From positions 1 to 39,028 of the forward strand of contig JAFYSE010000059.1 in NCBI GenBank assembly GCA_017546665.1: a stretch of 39,028 bases of DNA. Reading direction: 5' to 3'. The position numbers were made by a program, and so were the translations under genes. The notes below the pieces were generated by a model. The model was not told the DNA's origin, searched no databases, and saw only the letters and a program-made list of their open reading frames with translations. Positions 13,945 to 22,230 of the stretch are shown in pieces; within the stretch, counting starts at the first letter, position 1, and every line of letters starts with the position of its first letter. The stretch is from Clostridia bacterium. Its GTDB lineage: Bacteria; Bacillota; Clostridia; Oscillospirales; Acutalibacteraceae.

Positions 13945-16025
13945 AAAAAGATGTAAAAAATGCTCTTAACGAAAAAATGCAGGTTAAACTGCCGGAAACT
14001 CTTAATAAAGAAAATATTTTATCAGAACTTGAAAACAAAGAAAATAATATTATAGAAATGCCAAAGAAGAATAAGGCAAAGAAAATACTTCCTATTGCAG
14101 CATCCTTTATGCTGGTTGTGGGTCTTGTCGGAATGTATTTCGGCTTAGGACTCGGTGACAAAAATGCCCCCGTTATAGGTGAAGGCACAGGCGTTGTAAA
14201 TTATCAGTCCTATGACAAGATTTACGACAGATTTGATGAATTGCATAAAGAATACAAAAAAGAAAACTTTTTTGATATGTTTGGAAATGCGGTTGAGGGA
14301 GAATTTGCAAATAATGATTCAGATACTGCAGCACCTGAATCAGCAGTAGACGGTAGCGATGATACTGCTACCAATATGAACGGACAGTCTAATCCTGCCG
14401 GACCGAGTGCAAATGGTGGTTCCAGCCACGGTACAACAAATACTCAGGAAAAGGATGTTGACGAGGGGGATATCATCAAAACTGACGGTAGATATCTCTA
14501 TATTGTAAATAGCGGAACAAAAGCACCTGTTTCCATTGTTGATACCGAAAATGGCGAAATGAAAAAGGTGGCAGATATCACTCTTGAACTAAATGAGAGT
14601 GTAACGGATATTTATATTTACAATAACTACCTTGTCATTCTTGGAAACTGTGACAAGGAAGAAGAAAACACCCAAGCAGGTGATTTTGCAGATGATGTAG
14701 AAATCTATAACACCTATCAAAGTGTGGTAGCGTGGGGAGATACATTTGTAAAGGTATATGATATTACAGACAAAACTGCACCTGAAAAGGTAACTGAATA
14801 TGTGCAGGAGGGAACACTCAAATCAAGCCGAATGATAGGCTCAAAGCTTTATACAATCAGCACATATTATGTTAACGTATATAACAAAAACTATCGTGAT
14901 GACTGTATTCCTGAAATTGAAACAAACGGAGCTTGTGAAAAAGTCCCTGCAGGTTGTATTTCCATTGTTGAAGAAACAAAATCTACAACCTATGCAGTTA
15001 TTACAACTCTTGATGTGGAAAAGGACAAAGAACCATTGTGCGAAGCAATTTTGGGAGAATGCAATCAGCTTTATGCATCATCAAAAGGATTGTTCTTAAG
15101 TGAAACTGATTATTGGGATGAAAAAAATCAGGAAACAACAAAAATTTATCGTTTTGAATACACAGATAATGGCGTGGAATTCAAATGTATGGGTAAGGTT
15201 GCCGGATTTATTAATAATCAGTTCTCAATGAGCTATGATGGGGAATATTTCAGAATTGCCACAACTCTCGATAAAGTGACCGTTGACGGTGATAGTGTTT
15301 CAATGTCAATGAGTGACCGTGTAAATAATCTTTATATTCTCAATAATGATATGGAGATTGTGGGTAAGGTTGAGGATTTGGCAAAGGGTGAGTTGATTAA
15401 ATCCGTGCGTTTTGTTGGCAATATGGCTTATGTTGTAACATTCCGCCAGACAGACCCGTTATTTGTAATTGATTTAACTGACCCTATAAACCCAACGGTA
15501 AAGGGTGAACTTAAAATACCGGGCTTTTCACAGTATCTTCATCCTATTGCAGACGGATATCTTATTGGGGTTGGTCAGGATGGCACAGAAACAGGTGTAA
15601 ATGATGACTGTAAGGTTTCCCTTTTTGATGTTACAAACCCTTACGAGCCAAAAGAAACAATTTCAATTCCTGTATCCAACGGAAAGGCTTATGTTTATAC
15701 TGAGGTTGCATATAATCACAAATTGTATATAAATCTTTCTGAAAGTGATTTTGCAGTACCATTTTCTACAAATGATTATTGGAGTAATGGAAAACTCCTT
15801 CAGGGAAATCACTATATAAGATACAACTTTGACAACGGAAACCTCAGTGAGGTTGTAAGATATGACCTTGGTGACGATGTTGTTGAGATTCGTGGAGCAA
15901 CTTATATAGGAAATACATTCTATGCTGTGGTTGGAAAGAGTATGCGAGGCGTTGAGATTGTGTCCTTTGACCTTAACACAAATGAAAAAACAGGCTCTTT
16001 ACAGACTTATGAATGGATAAAATGA
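13941..16025 (+). CDS. Membrane-anchored beta-propeller protein, probable anti-sigma factor
   Basis: A 694-residue protein: a charged cytoplasmic segment of about 45 residues, one membrane helix (about 48-67), a Ser/Asn/Gly-rich stretch (about 115-165), and a long extracellular domain of the Beta_propel type, whose entry motif KDVDEGDIIKTDGRYLYIV is visible near residue 171. Repeating strands follow (VVAWGDTFVKVYDITDK; AYVVTFRQTDPLFVIDLTDP; CKVSLFDVTNPYEPKE). Its start overlaps the sigma gene by 4 bases. By analogy with ECF-anti-sigma pairs, the N terminus would bind the sigma factor while the propeller senses an external ligand. A zinc-binding anti-sigma motif is not seen, so the anti-sigma role is inferred from context. 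Confidence 0.85.
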   Translation: MKKDVKNALNEKMQVKLPETLNKENILSELENKENNIIEMPKKNKAKKILPIAASFMLVVGLVGMYFGLGLGDKNAPVIGEGTGVVNYQSYDKIYDRFDELHKEYKKENFFDMFGNAVEGEFANNDSDTAAPESAVDGSDDTATNMNGQSNPAGPSANGGSSHGTTNTQEKDVDEGDIIKTDGRYLYIVNSGTKAPVSIVDTENGEMKKVADITLELNESVTDIYIYNNYLVILGNCDKEEENTQAGDFADDVEIYNTYQSVVAWGDTFVKVYDITDKTAPEKVTEYVQEGTLKSSRMIGSKLYTISTYYVNVYNKNYRDDCIPEIETNGACEKVPAGCISIVEETKSTTYAVITTLDVEKDKEPLCEAILGECNQLYASSKGLFLSETDYWDEKNQETTKIYRFEYTDNGVEFKCMGKVAGFINNQFSMSYDGEYFRIATTLDKVTVDGDSVSMSMSDRVNNLYILNNDMEIVGKVEDLAKGELIKSVRFVGNMAYVVTFRQTDPLFVIDLTDPINPTVKGELKIPGFSQYLHPIADGYLIGVGQDGTETGVNDDCKVSLFDVTNPYEPKETISIPVSNGKAYVYTEVAYNHKLYINLSESDFAVPFSTNDYWSNGKLLQGNHYIRYNFDNGNLSEVVRYDLGDDVVEIRGATYIGNTFYAVVGKSMRGVEIVSFDLNTNEKTGSLQTYEWIK

Positions 16026-16255
16026 CCATGAAAAAAAGAGTGATTGAAGCTTTAATTGGCTTGGCTACTGCAATAACAAGTTGGTTGGCATTAAGTTATA
16101 TTTTCTTTCCAATTAAACTTTCAGCCCCTGCGGATGAGTATTTTATGGCAACAGTTACCCACATGGTGCCATTAAAATCAGTCATCACAATTCTCTTTAT
16201 TATCACAATTTTGTTTTTATATGAACAGAAGACGAAAAAGAATAAAAATAAGTGA
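16022..16255 (+). CDS. Small two-helix membrane protein, third gene of the sigma operon
   Basis: About 77 residues (start at 16022, whose ATG overlaps the previous stop as ATGA; in-frame ATGs at 16013 and 16028 are alternatives). Two membrane helices (about 6-27 and 43-64) are separated by a short outside loop with PADEYFMATVTHM, and the tail is lysine-rich (EQKTKKNKNK). Family not recognised. Overlap with the beta-propeller gene suggests it works with the sigma/anti-sigma pair, perhaps as an accessory membrane partner. That is inference. Confidence 0.68.
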   Translation: MTMKKRVIEALIGLATAITSWLALSYIFFPIKLSAPADEYFMATVTHMVPLKSVITILFIITILFLYEQKTKKNKNK

Positions 16256-16273
16256 AAACAAAATCGTCCCTCA

Positions 16274-16302
16274 TTGACAAAGATATCCTTAGGTGATATA
16301 CT
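16274..16302 (+). promoter_or_regulatory. Promoter of the riboswitch-ATPase transcript
   Basis: TTGACA (16274-16279), 17-base spacer, TATACT (16297-16302): close to the sigma-A consensus. Transcription would start at about 16309, just ahead of the aptamer. Confidence 0.8.
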
Positions 16303-16315
16303 AAATCTACAGAAA

Positions 16316-16440
16316 TTTCCTAAGGGGAGTAGCTTTTTTACAGTAATCAACAACCGTCAGAAATGGCTGGTTACTGTACTCGATGATTCGGGAAGCAAGA
16401 CCTTCGGCAGTTTGAATAACTGTTGAAGGTCTTTTTGATG
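16316..16440 (+). promoter_or_regulatory. yybP-ykoY (Mn2+) riboswitch
   Basis: The leader has the conserved internal-loop pieces of this class: AAGGGGAGTAGC at 16323-16334, a CAACAACC segment at 16349-16356, and GCAAGACCTT at 16395-16404. AAGG near the 5' end can pair with CCTT at the 3' end to form the basal helix. The class binds Mn2+. The 3' strand of that helix also forms one arm of the terminator that follows, so ligand binding should favour readthrough (ON switch). Confidence 0.88.
16399..16436 (+). terminator. Riboswitch-controlled terminator
   Basis: Stem GACCTTC (16399-16405) with GAAGGTC (16425-16431), extended inside by CAGTT/AACTG, followed by TTTTT. It overlaps the aptamer's 3' strand, so aptamer closure and terminator formation compete. 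Confidence 0.85.
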
Positions 16441-16487
16441 TTGTATAATTTTATTGCGAAAGCAAAGAAATATAAAGAGGTGTTTTT

Positions 16488-19190
16488 ATGAAGCATTATC
16501 TTCACGAAGTTAATGATGTTTTTGCAGAGGTAAAGAGTTCGGCTGAAGGTCTTACATCTGCTGAAGCTGAAAAAAGACTTCAGGAAAATGGAAAAAACAA
16601 GTTGGCAGAAGCTAAAAAGCAATCAATGTTTTCTCGCTTTATCGACCAGCTTAAGGACCCAATGATTATTATTTTGCTCGTAGCAGCAGTTATTTCTGCT
16701 ATCACAGAATTTATTGAGCATGACCCAAGTGCAGGTATGTATGTTCCAACAGATTCAATAATCATCCTTGTGGTTGTTCTCATCAATGCTATTCTTGGTG
16801 TTGTTCAGGAGAGTAAAGCTGAAAAAGCAGTTGAGGCGTTGCAGAAGATGTCTGCTGCAACAACAAAAGTTCTTCGTGATGGTAAAGTTGAAACCGTTAA
16901 GAGCGAAGATTTGGTTGTAGGTGATGTTATTCTTCTTGATGCAGGTGACGCTATTCCTGCTGACTGTCGTATTTTTGAGTGTGCAAGTATGAAAATTGAG
17001 GAAGCAGCTCTTACAGGTGAGTCTGTTCCTGTTACAAAGCTTGTAAATGCACTTATGGGCAAAAATGACAGTGACGAGGTTGCTCTCGGTGACCGTAAGA
17101 ATATGGCATATATGGGCTCAACTCTCGTTTACGGACGTGGTAAGGCCGTTGTAGTTGCTACGGGTATGGATACAGAGATGGGTAAGATTGCAAATGCTAT
17201 TACTCTTGCAGAAGAAGGTAAAACTCCTCTCGAAATTAAACTTGAACAGCTTTCAAAGGTACTTACAAAACTCGTTATCGGTGTTTGCGTAGTTATTTTT
17301 GCATATAATATTATTTCAAAAATTCTTATCGGTGGCAGTACAGAATATTTTGATGTTGCTCTTCATTCATTTATCGCTGCTATTGCTTTGGCTGTTGCTG
17401 CAATTCCGGAAGGACTTGTTGCGGTTATGACAATCGTTCTTTCAATCGGCGTTACAAATATGTCAAAGAAAAATGCGATTATCCGTAAGATGACTGCGGT
17501 TGAAACACTTGGTTGTACACAGATTATCTGCTCAGATAAGACAGGTACACTTACACAGAATGTTATGACAGTTGTTGACCACTATGCCCCGAATGAGCAA
17601 CAGTTGGCAACAGCTATGGCTCTTTGCACAAATGCAGAAGTGGCAGAAGACGGTAAGAGCACAGGTGAGCCTGACGAGGTTGCACTTATTAACTATGCTG
17701 CAACACTTGACCTTCCAAAATCAAAGTTAGTGGCTGCATACCCAAGAGTTGGCGAAGTTCCATTTGACTCAGGTCGTAAGATGATGTCAACTGTTCACAG
17801 TAAGGGTAGCGAATTCGTTCAGTTCACAAAGGGTGCTCCTGACGAAATTCTCAAAAAGTGTACTCACGTTGATGTAAACGGTGAAGTTTACGAAATGAAC
17901 GACGACTTCCGTGCAAAAATTATGGAAGAAAATACAAGAATGGGTAACAAAGCCCTTCGTGTATTCGCAGTTGCATATAAGACTTATGATGTTGCACCTG
18001 AAACATACGATTCTGAATCTCTTGAATACGATATGACATTTATCGGTCTTACAGGTATGATTGACCCTGTTCGTCCTGAGGTAAAAGACGCTATTGTTGA
18101 ATGCCGTGGTGCAGGTATCAAGCCTATTATGATTACAGGTGACCACATCAATACAGCAAAAGCTATTGCTCGTGAACTTGGTATTCTCACAGACGATAGT
18201 CAGGCTATGATGGGTGCTGACATTGATAAATATTCAGACGAAGAATTTGAAAAAATTGTTGAGAATATTTGCGTTTATGCTCGTGTTCAGCCTGAACATA
18301 AAACAAGAATTGTTAATGCTTGGAGAAACAAAGGCTATGTTACTGCTATGACAGGTGACGGTGTTAACGACGCTCCATCAATTAAGAGTGCTGATATCGG
18401 TGTTGGTATGGGTATCACAGGTACTGACGTTACAAAGAATGTTGCAGATATGGTTCTTGCAGACGATAACTTTGCAACAATCGTTTCAGCAGTAGGTGAA
18501 GGCAGAAGAATTTACGACAATATCCGTAAAGCAATCCAGTTCCTTCTCGGTTCAAACCTTTCAGAAGTTGTTTCAATTTTCTTTGCAACAATTATGAACT
18601 TTACAATTCTTCGTGCACCACATCTTCTTTTCATCAACCTTGTCACAGACTGTTTCCCAGCACTTGCTTTGGGCCTTGAAAAGCCAGAAGCTGATATTAT
18701 GAGAAGAAAACCAAGAAGCAAGAATGATGGCGTTTTTGCAGGCGGACTTGGCTTTGACTGTGCATATCAGGGTATCATTGTTTCTGTTCTTACTGTTATT
18801 GCTTTCTACATCGGTGAATACATTGATGTTATGGCTCACGGTGGCACTTTCCACTTTATGAATATTGAGGATAGTGCAGACGGTATGACAATGGCATTCT
18901 TCACAATGGCAATGTGTGAAATCTTCCACTCATTCAATATGCGTTCACAGCGTGGTTCAGCAGTTGCAATGGTATTTAAGGGGCACCATAATGTTGCACT
19001 CTATGGTGCTATGATTGGTTCATTCCTTCTTACAACAGCAGTTGTAGAAATTCCATTCCTTGCAAATATGTTCGAATTCACAGAACTTTCAGCACTTGAA
19101 TATGGTATCTCTCTTGGTCTTGCATTCTTGATTATTCCAATCGTTGAAATTGTTAAAGCAATTCAGAGAATGGCATCTAAAAACAAATAA
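16488..19190 (+). CDS. P2-type cation-transporting ATPase, predicted Mn2+/Ca2+ exporter
   Basis: A 900-residue P-type ATPase with all core elements: N-terminal cation-ATPase domain, actuator TGES near residue 176, M4 motif AAIPEGLVAV, phosphorylation motif DKTGTLT with Asp350, nucleotide domain (KGAPDEIL), hinge GDGVND near 623, and a C-terminal membrane block. The PEGL motif places it in the PMR1/PacL-like calcium pump group. Family knowledge alone would say Ca2+, but the Mn2+ riboswitch directly upstream argues for manganese efflux, as in other bacteria where yybP-ykoY controls P-type Mn2+ exporters. AGAGGTG precedes the ATG. Monocistronic, ended by a strong terminator. Confidence 0.94.
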   Translation: MKHYLHEVNDVFAEVKSSAEGLTSAEAEKRLQENGKNKLAEAKKQSMFSRFIDQLKDPMIIILLVAAVISAITEFIEHDPSAGMYVPTDSIIILVVVLINAILGVVQESKAEKAVEALQKMSAATTKVLRDGKVETVKSEDLVVGDVILLDAGDAIPADCRIFECASMKIEEAALTGESVPVTKLVNALMGKNDSDEVALGDRKNMAYMGSTLVYGRGKAVVVATGMDTEMGKIANAITLAEEGKTPLEIKLEQLSKVLTKLVIGVCVVIFAYNIISKILIGGSTEYFDVALHSFIAAIALAVAAIPEGLVAVMTIVLSIGVTNMSKKNAIIRKMTAVETLGCTQIICSDKTGTLTQNVMTVVDHYAPNEQQLATAMALCTNAEVAEDGKSTGEPDEVALINYAATLDLPKSKLVAAYPRVGEVPFDSGRKMMSTVHSKGSEFVQFTKGAPDEILKKCTHVDVNGEVYEMNDDFRAKIMEENTRMGNKALRVFAVAYKTYDVAPETYDSESLEYDMTFIGLTGMIDPVRPEVKDAIVECRGAGIKPIMITGDHINTAKAIARELGILTDDSQAMMGADIDKYSDEEFEKIVENICVYARVQPEHKTRIVNAWRNKGYVTAMTGDGVNDAPSIKSADIGVGMGITGTDVTKNVADMVLADDNFATIVSAVGEGRRIYDNIRKAIQFLLGSNLSEVVSIFFATIMNFTILRAPHLLFINLVTDCFPALALGLEKPEADIMRRKPRSKNDGVFAGGLGFDCAYQGIIVSVLTVIAFYIGEYIDVMAHGGTFHFMNIEDSADGMTMAFFTMAMCEIFHSFNMRSQRGSAVAMVFKGHHNVALYGAMIGSFLLTTAVVEIPFLANMFEFTELSALEYGISLGLAFLIIPIVEIVKAIQRMASKNK

Positions 19191-19202
19191 GTTAATAAAA
19201 CA

Positions 19203-19236
19203 AAAAACTCCCACTTGTTAAAATGTGGGAGTTTTT
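19203..19236 (+). terminator. Intrinsic terminator of the ATPase gene
   Basis: ACTCCCAC (19207-19214) pairs with GTGGGAGT (19225-19232), flanked by A and T runs. Only 12 bases after the stop codon. Confidence 0.92.
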
Positions 19237-19267
19237 CTGTCCATACAGACAAAAAAGGAGAATGAAA

Positions 19268-19315
19268 ATGAAATTTGGTTCATCAATAATTGAATGGCGT
19301 TTTACCGGGTATTAA
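19268..19315 (+). CDS. Possible 15-residue peptide ORF
   Basis: ATG at 19268 lies 7 bases after AAGGAG, an excellent ribosome binding site, and encodes MKFGSSIIEWRFTGY. The remainder of the 19191-19506 gap is AT-rich with no other gene seen. It may be a tiny expressed peptide, a leader, or the surviving start of a lost gene. No promoter is obvious between the preceding terminator and this ORF. Confidence 0.3.
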   Translation: MKFGSSIIEWRFTGY

Positions 19316-19448
19316 TTATGTGAACCACTGTAAAAAATATAACAGATAATTGTTTTGGAAAAATATATTTTTATTTAACAAATTGTTAATTATGCAAAAT
19401 GAATTTTGTAAGAAAATTGTAATAATTATTAAAGAATTGTAACAAGTG

Positions 19449-19476
19449 TTGAAAATATGCCTTATTAAGATATAAT
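19449..19476 (+). promoter_or_regulatory. Promoter of the O-antigen-ligase-like gene
   Basis: TTGAAA (19449-19454), 16-base spacer, TATAAT (19471-19476), 30 bases before the chosen start codon. Confidence 0.6.
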
Positions 19477-19506
19477 TATAGTGATAAAGTGTGGGAGTAT
19501 AATCTT

Positions 19507-20937
19507 ATGGAATTGATTTTTAAATCTGAAAAATCCTTAAAGAGAATACAACAAATTAGGGCCTTTCTTTTAAGTGAAAAATGGATGGCTATTTTGTTCT
19601 GTATCTGCGGCGTGTTTACAACACTTGCGGCCTTATTCCCCGATGCTCAATTTGAGATTATCGGCACTATTGTCTGTGCATATATTTCAGCATTTTGCTT
19701 CACCTTAAGTGATGATATTATGGCTTTGTTGGCACCATTGTCCCTTACAGCCTTGGTCGCTATTAAATGCTATGATTCCTTTGATGCATTTATGGCTTAT
19801 AAGTGGTATATTGTTCCTGTTTTACCATTTATACTCTTTCCTTTAATTGCGTATGCGAAGCCTCTTACCACAAAGGGTTCAATGTTTAAACCCATGGTCT
19901 TTGTGTCAATCGCAATTCTTTTAGGTGGCTTTGGGTTTATTTTGCCCGAGGAGTACCTTGCACCAACATCCCTATATCATATGATTGGTTTAGGTTTTGG
20001 TATGGTGTTGATTTATTCTTTCTTCTATGCACAGATTGGTGGCAAGGAGAGGGATTATTCCCTTATTGATTACCTTACAAAAGTAATGGTGCTTGCAGGA
20101 TGCTTTGCAACATTTATGGTTTTTTCATACTACATAATCAATATAAACGAGGTTATCAGTAAGGGCGGAATAATCTTTATGCAGTGGCGAAATAACTGCT
20201 CAACAATCCTGATGATAACAATTCCATTTGCGTTTTTAATGGCAAATAAAAAATCCTATGCAACAATTTTAGGCTTTCTTTTCTACCTTGCTATGTTACT
20301 TACAGGCTCCCGCGGTGGAATGGTTTTCGGCTCTATTGAAATTGTTATGTGCATTGTAATGTATATGCTTTATGACAAGAGAAGAAGATTGGCGTATGTT
20401 ATTATCTGTGCTTGTGCCTTGTTTGGATGTCTTGCATTCGCTCCGCAGATTACAGGCTTTTTAGGTAACACAATAGACCGTCTGTTTAATGCGGTTAACG
20501 GTTTCTTGATGGGTGAAAGTACAGAAGTTCGTGCGATTCACTATGCTCGTGGTATCAATGATTTTCTCTCACATCCGATTTTCGGCACAGGTCTTGGCTA
20601 TATGGGTAATCGTGATGTCCATGCATCCGTAAGCTTTGCACTTTGCTGGTATCATTGTGCACCAATTCAGGTTTGTGCAAGTTTTGGCCTTGTGGGAATT
20701 TTAGCATATCTCTATCAGTTTATAAGAAGAAATATGTTAATCTGGCGTAGGGCTACGCTATTCAATATGACTATTTTCTTGTCATATATCAGCCTTGAAA
20801 TGATGTCGCTTGTAAACCCCGGAATTTTCTGCCCGATTCCTTATTTGTTGTATGTTACAATATTTATGGTAGTTGTTGAAAAATGTGATGGTGAATTTCA
20901 GGAAAAACTGATTATCCGTGAGAAAAAGAAAAAATAA
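19507..20937 (+). CDS. O-antigen ligase/polymerase-like membrane protein
   Basis: A 476-residue protein with about ten to twelve membrane helices. The family features are a periplasm-side loop with LTGSRGGMVFG, then HPIFGTGLGYMGNRDVH and a following WYHCAPIQ...GLVGILAYL segment, resembling the Wzy/WaaL fold (O-antigen ligase domain). In a Gram-positive such proteins polymerise or attach surface polysaccharide. I start at the ATG at 19507, with GGGAG 9 bases upstream; the GTG at 19489 overlaps that site. It is monocistronic, without neighbouring glycosyltransferases, so its polysaccharide partner genes must lie elsewhere. Confidence 0.86.
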   Translation: MELIFKSEKSLKRIQQIRAFLLSEKWMAILFCICGVFTTLAALFPDAQFEIIGTIVCAYISAFCFTLSDDIMALLAPLSLTALVAIKCYDSFDAFMAYKWYIVPVLPFILFPLIAYAKPLTTKGSMFKPMVFVSIAILLGGFGFILPEEYLAPTSLYHMIGLGFGMVLIYSFFYAQIGGKERDYSLIDYLTKVMVLAGCFATFMVFSYYIININEVISKGGIIFMQWRNNCSTILMITIPFAFLMANKKSYATILGFLFYLAMLLTGSRGGMVFGSIEIVMCIVMYMLYDKRRRLAYVIICACALFGCLAFAPQITGFLGNTIDRLFNAVNGFLMGESTEVRAIHYARGINDFLSHPIFGTGLGYMGNRDVHASVSFALCWYHCAPIQVCASFGLVGILAYLYQFIRRNMLIWRRATLFNMTIFLSYISLEMMSLVNPGIFCPIPYLLYVTIFMVVVEKCDGEFQEKLIIREKKKK

Positions 20938-20944
20938 AATAGTG

Positions 20945-20973
20945 AAAAGGACTTGACTTGCAAGTCCTTTTTT
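20945..20973 (+). terminator. Intrinsic terminator overlapping a promoter
   Basis: Perfect eleven-base stem AAAAGGACTTG / CAAGTCCTTTT with an ACTTG loop and a T run. It begins 7 bases after the ligase-like gene's stop and contains the -35 box of the next promoter. Confidence 0.92.
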
Positions 20974-20981
20974 GTTATAAT
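20953..20981 (+). promoter_or_regulatory. Promoter of the rpsF-ssb-rpsR operon
   Basis: TTGACT (20953-20958) lies inside the terminator stem-loop. After a 17-base spacer formed by the rest of the hairpin and its T run comes TATAAT (20976-20981). Start point expected near 20988. Confidence 0.82.
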
Positions 20982-20987
20982 CCGTAT

Positions 20988-21062
20988 TTGCTATGGGGAA
21001 AATTATGAATTCCCATATCCTTCCTCCCAAGGAGAGTTTGGGGGGCAAAGTCCACAAGGAGG
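20988..21062 (+). promoter_or_regulatory. Structured leader of rpsF, possible S6:S18 autoregulatory element
   Basis: The leader can fold: ATGGGGAA with TTCCCAT (one bulge), and CTCCCAA (21024-21030) with TTGGGGG. TTCCTCC just upstream can instead pair with the AAGGAGG ribosome binding site at 21056-21062, giving a possible on/off switch. rpsF leaders bound by S6:S18 are known in bacteria; I could not match the specific conserved bulge motif, so this stays tentative. Confidence 0.35.
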
Positions 21063-21071
21063 TGTAAAAGA

Positions 21072-21350
21072 ATGTCAAAGTATGAGACTATTATGGTTTA
21101 CTCACTTGCAAAGGGTGAGGAAGCTGCAAAAGAGCTTATGGAAAAATTTAAGGCTCTCATGGAATCAAACGGCACTCTTGAAAGCGTTGATGAATGGGGC
21201 AAGAGAAGACTTGCTTACCTTATCAATGACGAGGCTGAAGGTTACTATGTTCTCTTCAACTATGAAGCAGAAGCAGGTTTCCCAGCAGAGCTTGAGCGTG
21301 TTGCAAAGATTACTGACGGTGTTCTCCGTACATTAATCGTTAAGAAGTAA
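21072..21350 (+). CDS. rpsF: 30S ribosomal protein S6
   Basis: A 92-residue S6 protein: YETIMVYSLAKGEEAAKELMEKFKALME, then WGKRRLAYLINDEAEGYYVLFNYEAE, ending in DGVLRTLIVKK. It heterodimerises with S18 on the 30S platform. Length and motifs are typical. AAGGAGGTG precedes the ATG by 9 bases. First gene of the conserved rpsF-ssb-rpsR operon, followed by ssb 16 bases later. Confidence 0.98.
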   Translation: MSKYETIMVYSLAKGEEAAKELMEKFKALMESNGTLESVDEWGKRRLAYLINDEAEGYYVLFNYEAEAGFPAELERVAKITDGVLRTLIVKK

Positions 21351-21366
21351 TCGGAGGTAAAGATTT

Positions 21367-21828
21367 ATGTTAAACAGCGTAATTATTATGGGCAGACTTA
21401 CTGCAGACCCCGAACTTCGCACAACACCAAGTGGTGTTTCAGTAACACGTTTTACTGTTGCAGTTGACCGTCGTTTCCAGAGACAGGGTGAGGACAGACA
21501 AACTGACTTCATCGGTGTTGTTGCATGGAGACAAACAGCAGATTTCGTAACAAGATTCTTCAAAAAGGGTCAGATGATTGCTGTTCAGGGTTCACTTCAG
21601 GTTAGTAACTATGAAGACAAGAATGGAAACAAGCGTACAAACTATGATGTTGTAGCTGATAATGTTTCTTTCTGTGGCAGTAGGAGTGAAAGTGGCAATT
21701 TCGGCGCAAGACAGGATTCAGCACCTGCTGTTTCTTACCAGAGCACAGATGCAGGCAGTTTCTCAGTTTTACCCGACGACAACCAGGGATTCCCATTTGC
21801 AGATGACGATGAGGGACTCCCATTCTGA
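21367..21828 (+). CDS. ssb: Single-stranded DNA-binding protein
   Basis: A 153-residue SSB: OB fold over about residues 1-105 (LNSVIIMGRLTADPELRTTPSG ... VSRFTVAVDRRF-type core, then DFIGVVAWRQTADFVTRFFKKGQ), a Gln/Ser/Gly-rich linker and the acidic tip DDDEGLPF, which recruits replication and repair partners. Lies between rpsF and rpsR as in most Firmicutes; GGAGG is 10 bases upstream. Coats ssDNA in replication, recombination and the SOS response. Confidence 0.98.
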   Translation: MLNSVIIMGRLTADPELRTTPSGVSVTRFTVAVDRRFQRQGEDRQTDFIGVVAWRQTADFVTRFFKKGQMIAVQGSLQVSNYEDKNGNKRTNYDVVADNVSFCGSRSESGNFGARQDSAPAVSYQSTDAGSFSVLPDDNQGFPFADDDEGLPF

Positions 21829-21857
21829 TTTAATCTGAATATAGGAGGAAAACTATA

Positions 21858-22100
21858 ATGGCATTCGACAAAAACGCAAGACCTAACAGAAAAGGTCGTA
21901 AAAAAGTTTGTGCATTTTGTGTAGAAAAAGTTGAAAAAATCGACTATAAGGATACAGCAAAGCTTCGCCGTTACACATCAGAAAGAGCAAAGATTCTTCC
22001 TCGCCGTGTAACAGGTACTTGTGCATATCACCAGAGAGAGCTTACAACAGCTATCAAAAGAGCTCGTCAAATCGCTCTCATGCCTTACACAAATGACTAA
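21858..22100 (+). CDS. rpsR: 30S ribosomal protein S18
   Basis: An 80-residue S18: basic N terminus with [14 protein letters not shown], then [50 protein letters not shown]. Two extra cysteine-containing spots (CAFC and CAYH) mark the zinc-binding (C+) form of S18. AGGAGG lies 9 bases upstream. Last gene of the operon, followed by an intrinsic terminator. Confidence 0.98.
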   Translation: MAFDKNARPNRKGRKKVCAFCVEKVEKIDYKDTAKLRRYTSERAKILPRRVTGTCAYHQRELTTAIKRARQIALMPYTND

Positions 22101-22110
22101 TTAAAAAATT

Positions 22111-22140
22111 GAGCCGATGGAATTGTCCGTCGGCTTTTTT
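22111..22140 (+). terminator. Intrinsic terminator of the rpsF operon
   Basis: AGCCGATGGA pairs with TCCGTCGGCT (22112-22134, one G-T pair), followed by TTTTTT. Located 11 bases after the rpsR stop. Confidence 0.92.
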
Positions 22141-22192
22141 ATTGCTTTAAAGAGTTTAGTAAACCCCAATATATAACTTATTAAAAAGTAAA

Positions 22193-22224
22193 CCGAACAG
22201 ATTGATTTCTGTTCGGCCTTTTTT
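22193..22224. terminator. Bidirectional terminator between rpsR and metA
   Basis: CCGAACAG (22193-22200) pairs with CTGTTCGG (22209-22216), with CCTTTTTT on the plus side and TTTACTTTTT on the minus side. It serves metA and backs up the rpsF operon terminator. Confidence 0.85.
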
Positions 22225-22230
22225 GTACTT

